A DNA stretch of 64,000 bases, taken from contig NC_011313.1 of NCBI RefSeq assembly GCF_000196495.1, positions 62,001-126,000 on the forward strand. Reading direction: 5' to 3'. The position numbers were made by a program, and so were the translations under genes. Below the pieces are notes generated by a model that did no database searches, was not told where the DNA came from, and saw nothing but the letters and a program-made list of their open reading frames with translations. Positions within the stretch are counted from its first letter, which is position 1. Each line of letters starts with the position of its first letter. Positions 17,067 to 26,576 of the stretch are shown here, piece after piece. This stretch comes from Aliivibrio salmonicida LFI1238. Its GTDB lineage: Bacteria; Pseudomonadota; Gammaproteobacteria; Enterobacterales; Vibrionaceae.

Positions 17067-18395
17067 ATGAGTAATTTAGATAAAATTATAGAACGATCCA
17101 TCAACAACACTCATATCGAGCGATTTAACAATACGGAAGATGGTGAAAAAAAAGTCTCTACTCATAAGATTTTTATCGTTATTGTCGTATTCACTCTGTT
17201 TCTGTTGGTTTGGTCTTCTCAAGCCACTATTGATATTACTGTCTCAACACGGGGTGAAGCGCTTCTCGATTCTGATGTCGAAAAAGTACAACATCTTGAA
17301 GGCGGGATTTTAAACGAAGTTTATGTCTCTCCTGGCGACTTGGTTTTTAAAGGCCAAAAAATCGCCTTATTGACTTCCAAAGACCGTGTATCCGAATTAA
17401 GTTCAACGCAATACGAGATCACTGGATTGCAAATCGAGCAACAAAAATACAATGCCCTAATCAGTAACAGCACACCTAATTTTACCGCTTATATTAATTT
17501 TCCAGAGCTGGTCGAAACTCATTCTTTGTCGTGGGAAGAAGAAAGTAATCGTAATCGCTCTAGCGATGAATTGATCTTGCATGACATCAAACACAAACAA
17601 AGTTTAATTGCATCAATGCAACGCCGTGTAAAATCATCAAACTCTCAATTAGGACTGATCAAGCAGCAGCTTAAAATTAAGCAACAACTGTTTGATGAAG
17701 AAATGGCCTCTTATGTCGATGTACTTAACATGAAAGTTCAGCACATGAACATGGTGAGAGAAATTGAGAATTTACGCGAAGGAATTTTAAACGAAGAGTT
17801 TCAATTAGTTCGCCTTGAAAAATTGCTTGATGACACACAAAAAACACGTAGCACAGAGTATTACGCCAAGCTGACTGAAGTGAACAAACAACTCAAAATC
17901 AAACTGACTCAATTACCAACCATCAGTGATAAAGTTGATCGTTTATTGGTTTTCTCTCCTGTTGACGGCACTGTTGATAAAGTTAACTATAACTATTTAT
18001 CCGCCATCATTTCTCCTGGTGACAGTATTGCCGACATTACCCCATTAAAAAACACACTTCATGCTGAAGTCAAAATCCCTCGTAAAGACGTTGGGTTTAT
18101 CGAAAAAGGGCAAGAAGTAAAACTGAAATTTGATGCTTATAATTTCGCTAAATATGGCGTGATCACCGGCAGTATTTCTTCTATTTCACGCAGTTCTTAT
18201 GAAGAAAAAGAAGAAGAATATTACCTCGCCAAAATAGACATCACTCAGAACTATTTAGAGCGTAATGGCATTAAATATCATATCTCCCCTTATATGGAAT
18301 TCACGGCTGACATCAAAACTGGTAACCGAAAAATTATCGATTACGCATTGAAACCCGTAATGGCCGCACTAGATGAATCTTTTGATGAAAGGTAA
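17067..18395 (+). CDS. HlyD-family type I secretion periplasmic adaptor (first)
   Basis: A 442-residue membrane-fusion protein: a cytoplasmic N-terminus (~1-30), one membrane helix (~33-50), a lipoyl half-motif (VQHLEGGILNEVYVSPGD), a long alpha-helical hairpin (~130-290), the second lipoyl half (VFSPVDGTVDKV) and a beta-barrel domain. This is the HlyD/PrtE/LapC architecture that bridges an inner-membrane ABC exporter to a TolC-like channel. The ATG follows AAGGATGG. The gene lies 54 bp after the Hpt gene and 6 bp before the kinase-like gene, so the operon is tight. All partners needed (TolC-like protein, two ABC proteins) follow. Confidence 0.93.
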   Translation: MSNLDKIIERSINNTHIERFNNTEDGEKKVSTHKIFIVIVVFTLFLLVWSSQATIDITVSTRGEALLDSDVEKVQHLEGGILNEVYVSPGDLVFKGQKIALLTSKDRVSELSSTQYEITGLQIEQQKYNALISNSTPNFTAYINFPELVETHSLSWEEESNRNRSSDELILHDIKHKQSLIASMQRRVKSSNSQLGLIKQQLKIKQQLFDEEMASYVDVLNMKVQHMNMVREIENLREGILNEEFQLVRLEKLLDDTQKTRSTEYYAKLTEVNKQLKIKLTQLPTISDKVDRLLVFSPVDGTVDKVNYNYLSAIISPGDSIADITPLKNTLHAEVKIPRKDVGFIEKGQEVKLKFDAYNFAKYGVITGSISSISRSSYEEKEEEYYLAKIDITQNYLERNGIKYHISPYMEFTADIKTGNRKIIDYALKPVMAALDESFDER

Positions 18396-18401
18396 TGAGT
18401 A

Positions 18402-20627
18402 ATGAAACGACTTCTTCAACCGAACACTCCTCTTATTCATGTCCTTTTTTTTATCACTCTAGGGATAATATTGGCACAAGGCGCTTACTCTCTTCGTGAA
18501 GTATTATCTGTTAGCGATAACAATGAGAGTAAAGTACAAGTACTGTTGGTAAACAAATCAAGAGAGATACTCAATGGCATCAGCCGATTAAATGCCACAC
18601 TAGAGGTCTGTACCCGAAGTGATTCAAGTTGCAGTACCGCACAAGTGCAATTATTTACTAGCGAACTCTCCTCTGAGATTGATAATTTCCACGCACTTAT
18701 TGCCAATGAAAAATCCCTCGCCTCATCCAGTGGCATATTGGGGTTTGACCTAATTCAACTTTATATAAAAAAATACAATCGTACTTTTGATTTAAATGAA
18801 CTCAAACAATCGCTGGGAGTGGCCTTTACAAACAGCACTTCCATCATAGACAGCTTATTACTAAACCACGCCAGATTAAGCAAAGAGAAACAAGATAATC
18901 ATCTTTATACCTTACTCATGCTAAACGGCAGTTTGATCTTAGTGTTTGCTCTTTATTACTTGTTGAACACCAAATTAATACGTGCGGCTCATACCGAAAA
19001 GAATCGCATATCAAGCACATTTAAAAGCATTTCTAATGATTTAAAAACCATTGACCACGATAAAGTAAAAGAGCGTATTTCCAATATATCTACCAGTAGT
19101 ATTGAAAAAAACATCTATGCCAAACTGCTCTCTAGCTACGACCAACTTGAAGACCAAAAATCAAAAACCGATTTATATCAACGACTGTATAATTTATTAG
19201 GTTATGAGGTTCGTGGCATCACAAATACAATTCAAGGTGGTGTGAAACTGTTAATTAAAGACGCCGATGAAAGCGGCGCGTTATTAGCAAAAGAAATAAT
19301 GTCAGCAACAAATACACTTGAAAACCTAGCAGATAACTTTAATCGTCTCTCAAACATTGATGCCATGAGTCATAATAAGACCATTCACTTCTACCATTTA
19401 ATCAGTGAATTAATCGTCTTAACATCAACCAAAGCCAAGCAACAATCAAAGAATATCGAGTGCTTTGTTGATAATGCTATCCCACTAAAAATGTACGGTA
19501 ACCAAACTGGTTTATTTTGGTTATTACTACTGCAAGTTTCAAATATGATCTCTGCGTCTAACCAACCAAAGATCTTATTTAATGCAACCTGTAGCAGTTC
19601 TGACCGTGTCGATAAACTCACCATACATTTGACTCTGTACTTGTACTTAGACGATTACGACACCATGAAAACCATTGATGCGTTAGCGTGGCAGCAAGCA
19701 CCAGAGAAAAACGTGACTAACGATGAATTGTCTACTCATCTATTGAATGGCATTAATAACTACACCGCCATGACACAAGATTTAGGCTATGCTCAAAAAC
19801 TGCATGTTTCTTTCGATATCAATACCTCAGAATATCAAACGCACAATAATCGCTTAGCAGATAAAACGATTCTTCTTTGTGGTGCTTCCGGTATTCAAGT
19901 CGATGTCATTGCCAATACCTTGTCCAATCAAGGGGCGAATGTGATTATTGCTCACACCGCTAATGATATTTTCAAATCAATGAAACGATTAATCGCCAAC
20001 GATGGCATTTTCTTAACCGATAGAATTAAAGGCATTACCCTTGATTCCTTCTGTAAGACCTTAAAAGCACGATTAACCAAGCGAAACATTAAACTCTTCT
20101 TATCGGTTTCAAATTCATCTGACATTGATGATGTATACAATCATGTTGATTACGTGTTCTATCACCCATTCACCCCAGTTGATTTCATCGATAATATTCT
20201 AACGACGCTCGACAGTGACTCAGGAAAAGCAGAAGAGATCACCAGCCGATTCTTAATTGTCGAAGATGACAAAGTACAACAATTCATCTTAAACAAAATT
20301 CTAACCGGCTTCGAGTTCCAAAGTGAAGGCGTTGATGACGGAGAGAAAGCCTTAGCTTTAGTAAAAGAAAATAACTTCGATATTATCTTTATGGATTGCA
20401 TTATGCCGGGGATGGGTGGCATGGAAGCAACATCGTTAATTCGTCAATACGAAAAAGAGCACCATTTACCACCAACCACAATCATCGGTGCTACCGCATT
20501 AACCAGTAATAAAGAACATAAACAATGTATTGATGCAGGAATGGATTACGTCATCAGTAAACCGTACAAAAACGAAGAGATCTATGCTGTCATTAAGAAG
20601 TACATGGCCATAAGGAAAGTAGGCTAA
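18402..20627 (+). CDS. membrane histidine-kinase-like protein with receiver; phospho-acceptor His replaced
   Basis: A 741-residue protein: membrane helix (~12-30), periplasmic helical domain (~31-165), second membrane helix (~168-190), coiled segment, then a HisKA-like helix where the usual SHE-R core reads GYEVRG, so Tyr (~268) stands where His is expected. The ATP-binding region (~320-480) has no recognisable N-box or glycine boxes. A degenerate receiver-like domain follows (~488-600). The final receiver (~615-738) keeps EDD, Asp ~665 in MDCIMPG, Thr and Lys, so it could be phosphorylated. It is probably a non-catalytic sensor or scaffold that receives phosphate by way of the Hpt protein. 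Its stop codon overlaps the next start (TAATG). Whether it retains any kinase activity cannot be told from sequence. Confidence 0.82.
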   Translation: MKRLLQPNTPLIHVLFFITLGIILAQGAYSLREVLSVSDNNESKVQVLLVNKSREILNGISRLNATLEVCTRSDSSCSTAQVQLFTSELSSEIDNFHALIANEKSLASSSGILGFDLIQLYIKKYNRTFDLNELKQSLGVAFTNSTSIIDSLLLNHARLSKEKQDNHLYTLLMLNGSLILVFALYYLLNTKLIRAAHTEKNRISSTFKSISNDLKTIDHDKVKERISNISTSSIEKNIYAKLLSSYDQLEDQKSKTDLYQRLYNLLGYEVRGITNTIQGGVKLLIKDADESGALLAKEIMSATNTLENLADNFNRLSNIDAMSHNKTIHFYHLISELIVLTSTKAKQQSKNIECFVDNAIPLKMYGNQTGLFWLLLLQVSNMISASNQPKILFNATCSSSDRVDKLTIHLTLYLYLDDYDTMKTIDALAWQQAPEKNVTNDELSTHLLNGINNYTAMTQDLGYAQKLHVSFDINTSEYQTHNNRLADKTILLCGASGIQVDVIANTLSNQGANVIIAHTANDIFKSMKRLIANDGIFLTDRIKGITLDSFCKTLKARLTKRNIKLFLSVSNSSDIDDVYNHVDYVFYHPFTPVDFIDNILTTLDSDSGKAEEITSRFLIVEDDKVQQFILNKILTGFEFQSEGVDDGEKALALVKENNFDIIFMDCIMPGMGGMEATSLIRQYEKEHHLPPTTIIGATALTSNKEHKQCIDAGMDYVISKPYKNEEIYAVIKKYMAIRKVG

Positions 20628-21997
20628 TGACAAAAACAAACCGCTCTCGTGCTTTTTTTCTGGTCGGCCTATTTGCGGCATGGCAACCAATGAGTCACGC
20701 CAGTGAATTATCTGCCTTGATAAATGAAGCACTCAAAAATAACTATCAAATCCTAAACTCTAAATACGAAGTCGAGTCTTCAGAGTTTGATCAAAGTATC
20801 AGTGGTGCCTTTTTTTTCCCTACGATTAATGCCAATGCAAATACGACATGGAATGATTCAGAAGTCGATTCAAGTACTCCATCAAACAATGAATACAACA
20901 GCTACGGCTATCGCGTTTCGGTATCTCAAACCATCTTAGATATGTCGAAAATTCGCTCTTATCAAGAAAGTGGCATTGATTTACAAATCAACAAACTAAA
21001 ACACGATAAAATCGTAAACGACATCATTATTCAGGTGGTAGAAAACTACTTCTCATATCTGAAATATCACTCTCAGAAAAAAGCGACCGATGCACAATTT
21101 CGCTCATCAGAAGCACGATTAAAGCAAATAAGTCGTAATAATGAATTGGGTAATTTACCTAAAACAGACGTCTACGAAACCCAAGCTCAGAAAGAATCAA
21201 CCTATAAGCAATTGGCCGACATTCGTAAACGTATTAATCTCGCGTTAGTTCAATTGCAATCTACCACTCAAGCGCCTATTCGACCGTCTTATGATGTGAA
21301 ACTCAATAATCAATACGCTGAAATTGATTATTATGAAAAAAGCACTCTTGAGAAAAATCTCATTGGCAGTAATTATGATATTGCGATTGCAAAATCCAAC
21401 TTAGATAAATCGAAACGATCTCTCACTCAATCTCGTTCTGATTTCTATCCGACCCTATCTGCATCCGCTAATTATGAATACACCGACAGTAATTTTGATA
21501 GCTCAAGAACCGATGACGCGACTTACGCCCTCACCGTCGACATCCCTATTGTTAACGGAGGCTCTGATTATTACGATTATCAAAAAAGTAAAACGAAAAT
21601 CAATCAATTCTCATCTCAATATGATCAAGCAGTAAATGACAATCGAGTTAATTTCGAAGAACTTATCTACAATATCAATACCAATGTAGAATCGTTAGCT
21701 ATTTTAAAATCCATTATAAAATCCAATTACCTTGTCTATAAAGGTAATCAAAGCGCGTTTAAATTAGGCACAAAAACACTCACGGATTTACTCAATTCAG
21801 AATCGGATTTATACGACAACATCCGTGAATATCATACCAATCAATACGATTACATCATTAATATGACCAAGCTCTACGCTCTATTTGGAGCGGTAGATTT
21901 AGTATCGATTGAAGAGATATCGAATCGAATGGAACCCATTAGTGACACCTTTGACATCTCGATTTTAGAACGCTTTACATCAGAAGGAGTTAAATGA
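20627..21997 (+). CDS. TolC-family outer-membrane export channel
   Basis: 456 residues with a Sec signal peptide (cleavage likely after SHA, ~26) and two repeats of the outer membrane efflux (OEP) fold, rich in long helices and with TolC-like NELGNLPKTDVYETQA and LGTKTLTDLLNSE segments at equivalent places. It should form the trimeric outer-membrane duct for the HlyD/ABC proteins encoded around it. Its start overlaps the previous stop by one base and its end overlaps the next start (ATGA), so it is translationally coupled on both sides. It is the only TolC-like gene in the window, so it may serve the second ABC-HlyD pair at 28232 as well (inference). Confidence 0.92.
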   Translation: MTKTNRSRAFFLVGLFAAWQPMSHASELSALINEALKNNYQILNSKYEVESSEFDQSISGAFFFPTINANANTTWNDSEVDSSTPSNNEYNSYGYRVSVSQTILDMSKIRSYQESGIDLQINKLKHDKIVNDIIIQVVENYFSYLKYHSQKKATDAQFRSSEARLKQISRNNELGNLPKTDVYETQAQKESTYKQLADIRKRINLALVQLQSTTQAPIRPSYDVKLNNQYAEIDYYEKSTLEKNLIGSNYDIAIAKSNLDKSKRSLTQSRSDFYPTLSASANYEYTDSNFDSSRTDDATYALTVDIPIVNGGSDYYDYQKSKTKINQFSSQYDQAVNDNRVNFEELIYNINTNVESLAILKSIIKSNYLVYKGNQSAFKLGTKTLTDLLNSESDLYDNIREYHTNQYDYIINMTKLYALFGAVDLVSIEEISNRMEPISDTFDISILERFTSEGVK

Positions 21998-23577
21998 TGA
22001 ATAAACTCCATTATTTACCGAGATTAGGGTTCTTTGATGCTTTCTTTTTGTTTGCATCAAGCCTAACAACAACCTTGCTCGGCTTAGTCTTACCCTTTTC
22101 CATTTTAATTATTTTTGACCGCATATTGCCGAATAATTCAAGCTCTTCACTCTATTTCATTTTTGCCATCATCTTGATCGCGATCTTCTTAGATTACAAA
22201 GTAAAAAACCTAGAAGAAGCCATGGTATCTCGTATTGGGAATCGCTTTGAAAAGAAAATCACCAATCAATTATTTCACGCAATTTGTCACTCTAATCTCT
22301 CTTTGTTTACACGATTAGAAACTGGAGAGTACCTAGAGCGACTGACCACAATTCCCGGGCTAAAATCCTTTTTCAGTGGCGATCTTATTCGATCTGCCAT
22401 CAATGCCTTTACCTGCTTAATCACTCTTCTGGTGATCAGTCTGATTAACCCTGGTGCAGGGGTTATTTTAACTCTGTCTTCCTTGTTTTTGTTACTGATC
22501 TCTTTACATTTATCCAAAACAAAAATCGCATTAATGGAGAAAAAATCAGACATTGAAGGCATTACCAATTCAAAAGTGATTGAGATTATTTCTTATCCTT
22601 TAGATATAAAAAGCCGCTCAATGGAATACCGCTTAGAAAACTTAATGGAAACGATGGTTAATGAGCGTGAACATCACACCACTGAATTTGAGAAACAAGA
22701 ATCTCGCTTCAATCTAACTCTAAATTTAATTCAACAATTAGCCGTCACTTTTACTGTGGTAAGCAGTGCGATGGCGGTGATTAATTTGGATATCAGCCAA
22801 GGGGTCATGGCGGCAATCATTCTATTAACTAACCGTTATTTTGCCCCATACCAGCAAACAATGAGAACCATTAGTCAGTGGCGTGTAAATAAAAGTTATA
22901 TCCAACGTCTGAATGACATTTTATCAATGGAAGAATCTCAACAAAGAACGACGGCACCTCAACCAACTCCAAGAGTATTGAGTTATCACGGCAGTAAAGA
23001 CTATCATTTTACGGCAGAAAAAATATCCATCGTCTCTGGCCCTTCTGGTTCAGGGAAGTCGTCCATTGTAAAAGCCTTTACCAATAAGCCATTAGCACAA
23101 GAGTACCGCTTATCCATCAATGGATTAAATGCAGATAACTATTATCAATCAGAGACCATTAGCAACGTGGTATTGGTCGATAAACACAGCACTTTTGTGG
23201 ATGGAACCATTATTGATAACATCACCTGCTTTCGACCTCAATTACACAAAGCGGCGTATTCCCTGTGTGAAGCATTATCGATAAAGAGCGACATTGATGA
23301 TCTCAAACTCGGTTTTTATACCGACATTACCACCACGGGTATCAAGCCTTTTTCTCGTAAAGTACATTTTGCATTATTAATTGTACGAGCATTATTAAGT
23401 AATAAAAAAGTCATTCTCATTGACGATTTTGATTTGGTTTTTGATGACGATTTCAGCCTTAACTTACTCTCTTGCCTTCGTCCGCGCATTCAGTCTTATT
23501 TGTTTGTCATTGTCAGCAATAAGATTAAAGACACCGACATTAAGATCCAACACACACCAATTAATGAGGTGGCTTAG
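21994..23577 (+). CDS. ABC exporter subunit with eroded ATPase motifs (first of pair)
   Basis: 527 residues: an exporter-type membrane domain (~10-300) followed by a nucleotide-binding domain. Walker A is intact (GPSGSGKSS, ~348). The rest deviates: the Q-loop position reads VLVDKHSTFVDGT, the LSGGQ signature is replaced by KPFSRKVHFA (~450), Walker B reads VILIDDFDL with Asp for the catalytic Glu (~472), and the H-loop reads VIVSNKI with no His. It has no N-terminal peptidase-like domain. Such a protein probably binds ATP but is unlikely to hydrolyse it well. It overlaps the TolC-like gene by 4 bp and abuts its partner gene, so the two probably form a heterodimer. Confidence 0.88.
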   Translation: MMNKLHYLPRLGFFDAFFLFASSLTTTLLGLVLPFSILIIFDRILPNNSSSSLYFIFAIILIAIFLDYKVKNLEEAMVSRIGNRFEKKITNQLFHAICHSNLSLFTRLETGEYLERLTTIPGLKSFFSGDLIRSAINAFTCLITLLVISLINPGAGVILTLSSLFLLLISLHLSKTKIALMEKKSDIEGITNSKVIEIISYPLDIKSRSMEYRLENLMETMVNEREHHTTEFEKQESRFNLTLNLIQQLAVTFTVVSSAMAVINLDISQGVMAAIILLTNRYFAPYQQTMRTISQWRVNKSYIQRLNDILSMEESQQRTTAPQPTPRVLSYHGSKDYHFTAEKISIVSGPSGSGKSSIVKAFTNKPLAQEYRLSINGLNADNYYQSETISNVVLVDKHSTFVDGTIIDNITCFRPQLHKAAYSLCEALSIKSDIDDLKLGFYTDITTTGIKPFSRKVHFALLIVRALLSNKKVILIDDFDLVFDDDFSLNLLSCLRPRIQSYLFVIVSNKIKDTDIKIQHTPINEVA

Positions 23578-25731
23578 ATGGATACATTAATTGCTTTTGA
23601 TGAGATACAAGAACGTCTTCATCATTTCAAAAATGGGCATTTACAGACCCGATATTCTGAAAACCCATTACTGCTTGGACTCGCTTACACTTTAGTCACG
23701 CTTGAATGGGAAGGTACGCCTGACATTCTGTCTGATGCGTTTTTATCTGACAGTGAGCATGCGCTTTCATTTAATAAAACGCTGACTCGCCTTGACTATC
23801 AATGCATTGAAAGTGACATTACTCATGCCGATCAATTTCTAGAATTGGATTGCCCTAGTTTTATCTCTTTGCAAGATCAGAACTATATTTTATTAAACTT
23901 TGATGACGATATTCTCTACCTTTATGACTATGAAAATGACATCACCATAGAAAGTGAAGCTAAAGGAAAAATCTCAGCTAAAGTGTGTTCGATTTCTAAA
24001 TATTCGCGTCTATTCAGAGAACCACCACCTGAATCACAAGATAAACGTAATTGGATAAAACACGTTTTTTATCACTACAACAATGAATTCAAGAGCCTTG
24101 CATTATTAAGCCTTTTAATTAGTTTATTAGGTACGCTTCAGCCTTTCTTTATTATGGGAGTGTATACCTTTGCCTTAACCGCTGGATCTACCTCTACGCT
24201 CTATTGGCTTGCTTCTGGAGCGGTCGTAATAGCGGGAATGGAATATCTATTTAAAAAACAACGTATGACCATTTTAAATACATCAGGCCAAGAGCTAGCC
24301 CGTTATATTTCTTATCAAGTCATCTCAAAACTACTATGGCTGCCGTATGCATTAACGTCTAATGCGGCAACGTCTTCTCAACTTGCTCGTTTGAAAGATA
24401 TCGACCAATTCCGTCAGCTTGTCACCGCAGAATCTAGCCTGAGCTATTTTGATTTGCCTTTTATCTTTATTTTCTTAATTGCTATTTTCATTATGTCTGG
24501 CAGCGCCGCGATAACCGTTATTATTGGTATCGTTATCATGATCTTGTTTTGCATTTACGCACGCTATATTTATATGCAAGCCACATCAAAAAGCTCTAGA
24601 GCAAATGCAATGGTGTCTTATCAATGGAATGAAGTATTGAGTAATGTCAGTTCAATTCAAAAGTTGCCGCTACTGTCGGTCATTAAATCTCGTTTTAATT
24701 CAGCATTAACTCAGCGTTTACAAGATTCTCATCATGTTTCAGTAACCAATGCAAAAATACAGCAATTGGGCAGCAGTTTTATTCAAGTCATTGGCACTAC
24801 AACCATTGTGATCGCTGTAACCGCAGTAATGGCGGGAGACACGAACCCCGGCGCCATGCTTGCCATCATTATCTTGGTTTGGAAAACCTTAACCCCAATC
24901 ATGGGGATTTATAACTCCTTAGCAAAAATTGATACCATCAAAGCCTCAACCGCACAAATCAACGCATTAATGTCTTTAGATGATGATAAGAGTCGTATAG
25001 AAAAAAGCCCCCCGATTCATCAGTTCAGTGGTGAACTGTCCATTAACGGCTTATCTCATCGCTATCAAGGGATAAATAAAGGATTAACTAACCTCTCTTT
25101 TGCTATTAAATCAGGCAATAAAGTCTCTGTCTGTGCCCCATCAGGCAGTGGCAAAACAACATTGATGAATATTTTGAGCGGCATTGAACCTCGCTTTCAA
25201 GGTCGCTTATTGTTTGATGGTTATAACGTAAACCAATTTAATAATTTCCGGTTCAGAAACAGCATTTGTTATGTTCCTTTTGATATGCATTTATACCACG
25301 GTACGGTTCACGCCAATTACACAATGTACAATGGTTATGTTCCACCCGCTTTCATTGATGAAATGCTTAACTTTTTAGACTTATTGCCTTATCTTCCTCA
25401 AGGAAAAAAGACCCTATTAAGTGCTGATTTTCTTTCGACATTGCCAGATGGCATACAACGCAAACTCACTCTAGCGATTGGCATCGGATATTGCAGAAAA
25501 AGAGTCGTTATCATGGATGAACCTTTTGTCGGATCTGAGCATGAAAACAGTAAATATCTCACCTCATTATTCAGTGAATATTTAGCCAACAGCACCGTTA
25601 TCTTTAGCACCACAAGTAAATCAATGGTAGCTACCTCTGATCAGTGTTTATTACTTGAAAAAGATGGCTCTCAAAAGTTCTACGGCGCACCCGATAAAGT
25701 CCTACAGGCTGCACCCGTGATGCTGACTTAA
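23578..25731 (+). CDS. ABC exporter subunit with N-terminal peptidase-like domain, eroded ATPase motifs (second of pair)
   Basis: 717 residues. The N-terminal ~130 residues have the position and length of the C39-like domain of type I exporters, but the catalytic Cys-His pair is not visible, as in the chaperone-like CLD of HlyB/LapB. Five or six membrane helices (~160-460) precede the nucleotide-binding domain. Walker A APSGSGKTT (~519) and Walker B VVIMDEPF (~645) are intact, but the Q-loop reads CYVPFDMHLYHGT, the signature LPDGIQ, and the H-loop region FSTTSK without His. Together with the previous gene it gives a heterodimer in which neither signature matches LSGGQ. It starts at the base after the preceding stop and is the last gene of the operon, convergent with the GH16 gene. 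Confidence 0.88.
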   Translation: MDTLIAFDEIQERLHHFKNGHLQTRYSENPLLLGLAYTLVTLEWEGTPDILSDAFLSDSEHALSFNKTLTRLDYQCIESDITHADQFLELDCPSFISLQDQNYILLNFDDDILYLYDYENDITIESEAKGKISAKVCSISKYSRLFREPPPESQDKRNWIKHVFYHYNNEFKSLALLSLLISLLGTLQPFFIMGVYTFALTAGSTSTLYWLASGAVVIAGMEYLFKKQRMTILNTSGQELARYISYQVISKLLWLPYALTSNAATSSQLARLKDIDQFRQLVTAESSLSYFDLPFIFIFLIAIFIMSGSAAITVIIGIVIMILFCIYARYIYMQATSKSSRANAMVSYQWNEVLSNVSSIQKLPLLSVIKSRFNSALTQRLQDSHHVSVTNAKIQQLGSSFIQVIGTTTIVIAVTAVMAGDTNPGAMLAIIILVWKTLTPIMGIYNSLAKIDTIKASTAQINALMSLDDDKSRIEKSPPIHQFSGELSINGLSHRYQGINKGLTNLSFAIKSGNKVSVCAPSGSGKTTLMNILSGIEPRFQGRLLFDGYNVNQFNNFRFRNSICYVPFDMHLYHGTVHANYTMYNGYVPPAFIDEMLNFLDLLPYLPQGKKTLLSADFLSTLPDGIQRKLTLAIGIGYCRKRVVIMDEPFVGSEHENSKYLTSLFSEYLANSTVIFSTTSKSMVATSDQCLLLEKDGSQKFYGAPDKVLQAAPVMLT

Positions 25732-25781
25732 TTTGATGATTTAAATAGAAAAAGGAAAATAATGCGGAACAAAAGGGAGAA

Positions 25782-26576
25782 TTACTTTGTTCCGCACGCA
25801 TTTATAGGCTGGAAAGACAGATTACGATAAGTGCTATTTAACGGCTGATTCAACACATTAACTTTACCTGCCCACGACGATAACTCATCATCTACAGGCC
25901 ACACATTAGCCATGATTTTTAAGCGAGAATCAGCCATGTCTGGAATTGGATTGTCTTTAGATTGCTGTACTTCATAACGCATTTCACCATCCACAAACCA
26001 CTGAATGCTATCTCGTTGCCATAACATTGCATATTGATGAAAGTCTTTAGAGGCATCGAACTCTAATGGAATTAACACCGAGTTTTTACTAAGGTATTCA
26101 TCGTTATTCGTCCAAAAATTAAACTGAATTTCATGCGTATTTTTACCTAAAAATTCAATATCAATTTCGTTGTGCTTGGCGTTACTCCCTTCGTATTTAT
26201 CGTGTTTACCCGAGAAAAGGAAAAAAGACGTCACAATACCGGGAGAAGAAATAGGCTTCATCTCAATAGAAAAACAACCATAACCATAAAAATGCCGACT
26301 GCGTAACTCCCCTGAACGATATTTATATTGCTCATTACTCTGAGGCTCGTCACTCAACTCAATATTCATTCCTTTTTCAGAAAAACCAATTGCACCGGCC
26401 TCCCATCGATTCAAAAATGGAAAACCGTTACTCCAATGATGTGCTCTTTCAAACAAATCACTGTTTAACTCTTTCAATGATTCAGAAAAATAACTCACTT
26501 CGCACTCATCCACGTCACACGCCTCCACAGTAAAAGAAGATAATCCGACAATTAATAACGCATCGTATTTATTCAT
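25782..26576 (-). CDS. secreted GH16-family glycoside hydrolase
   Basis: 264 residues from the ATG of MNKYDALL, chosen because AGGAA precedes it at five bases; it overlaps the upstream DUF3131 stop by 8 bp. An N-terminal hydrophobic signal (~1-20) is followed by a GH16 jelly-roll. The catalytic motif is NEIDIEFLG, which fits the E-[ILV]-D-x-x-E pattern with nucleophile and acid/base Glu. GH16 enzymes cut beta-1,3/1,4-glucans, agars, carrageenans or bacterial exopolysaccharides; the substrate cannot be told here. Close relatives beside polysaccharide genes, such as ExoK, trim self-made exopolysaccharide. Its place in a surface-protein island suggests matrix remodelling (inference). Confidence 0.88.
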   Translation of the reverse strand: MNKYDALLIVGLSSFTVEACDVDECEVSYFSESLKELNSDLFERAHHWSNGFPFLNRWEAGAIGFSEKGMNIELSDEPQSNEQYKYRSGELRSRHFYGYGCFSIEMKPISSPGIVTSFFLFSGKHDKYEGSNAKHNEIDIEFLGKNTHEIQFNFWTNNDEYLSKNSVLIPLEFDASKDFHQYAMLWQRDSIQWFVDGEMRYEVQQSKDNPIPDMADSRLKIMANVWPVDDELSSWAGKVNVLNQPLNSTYRNLSFQPINACGTK

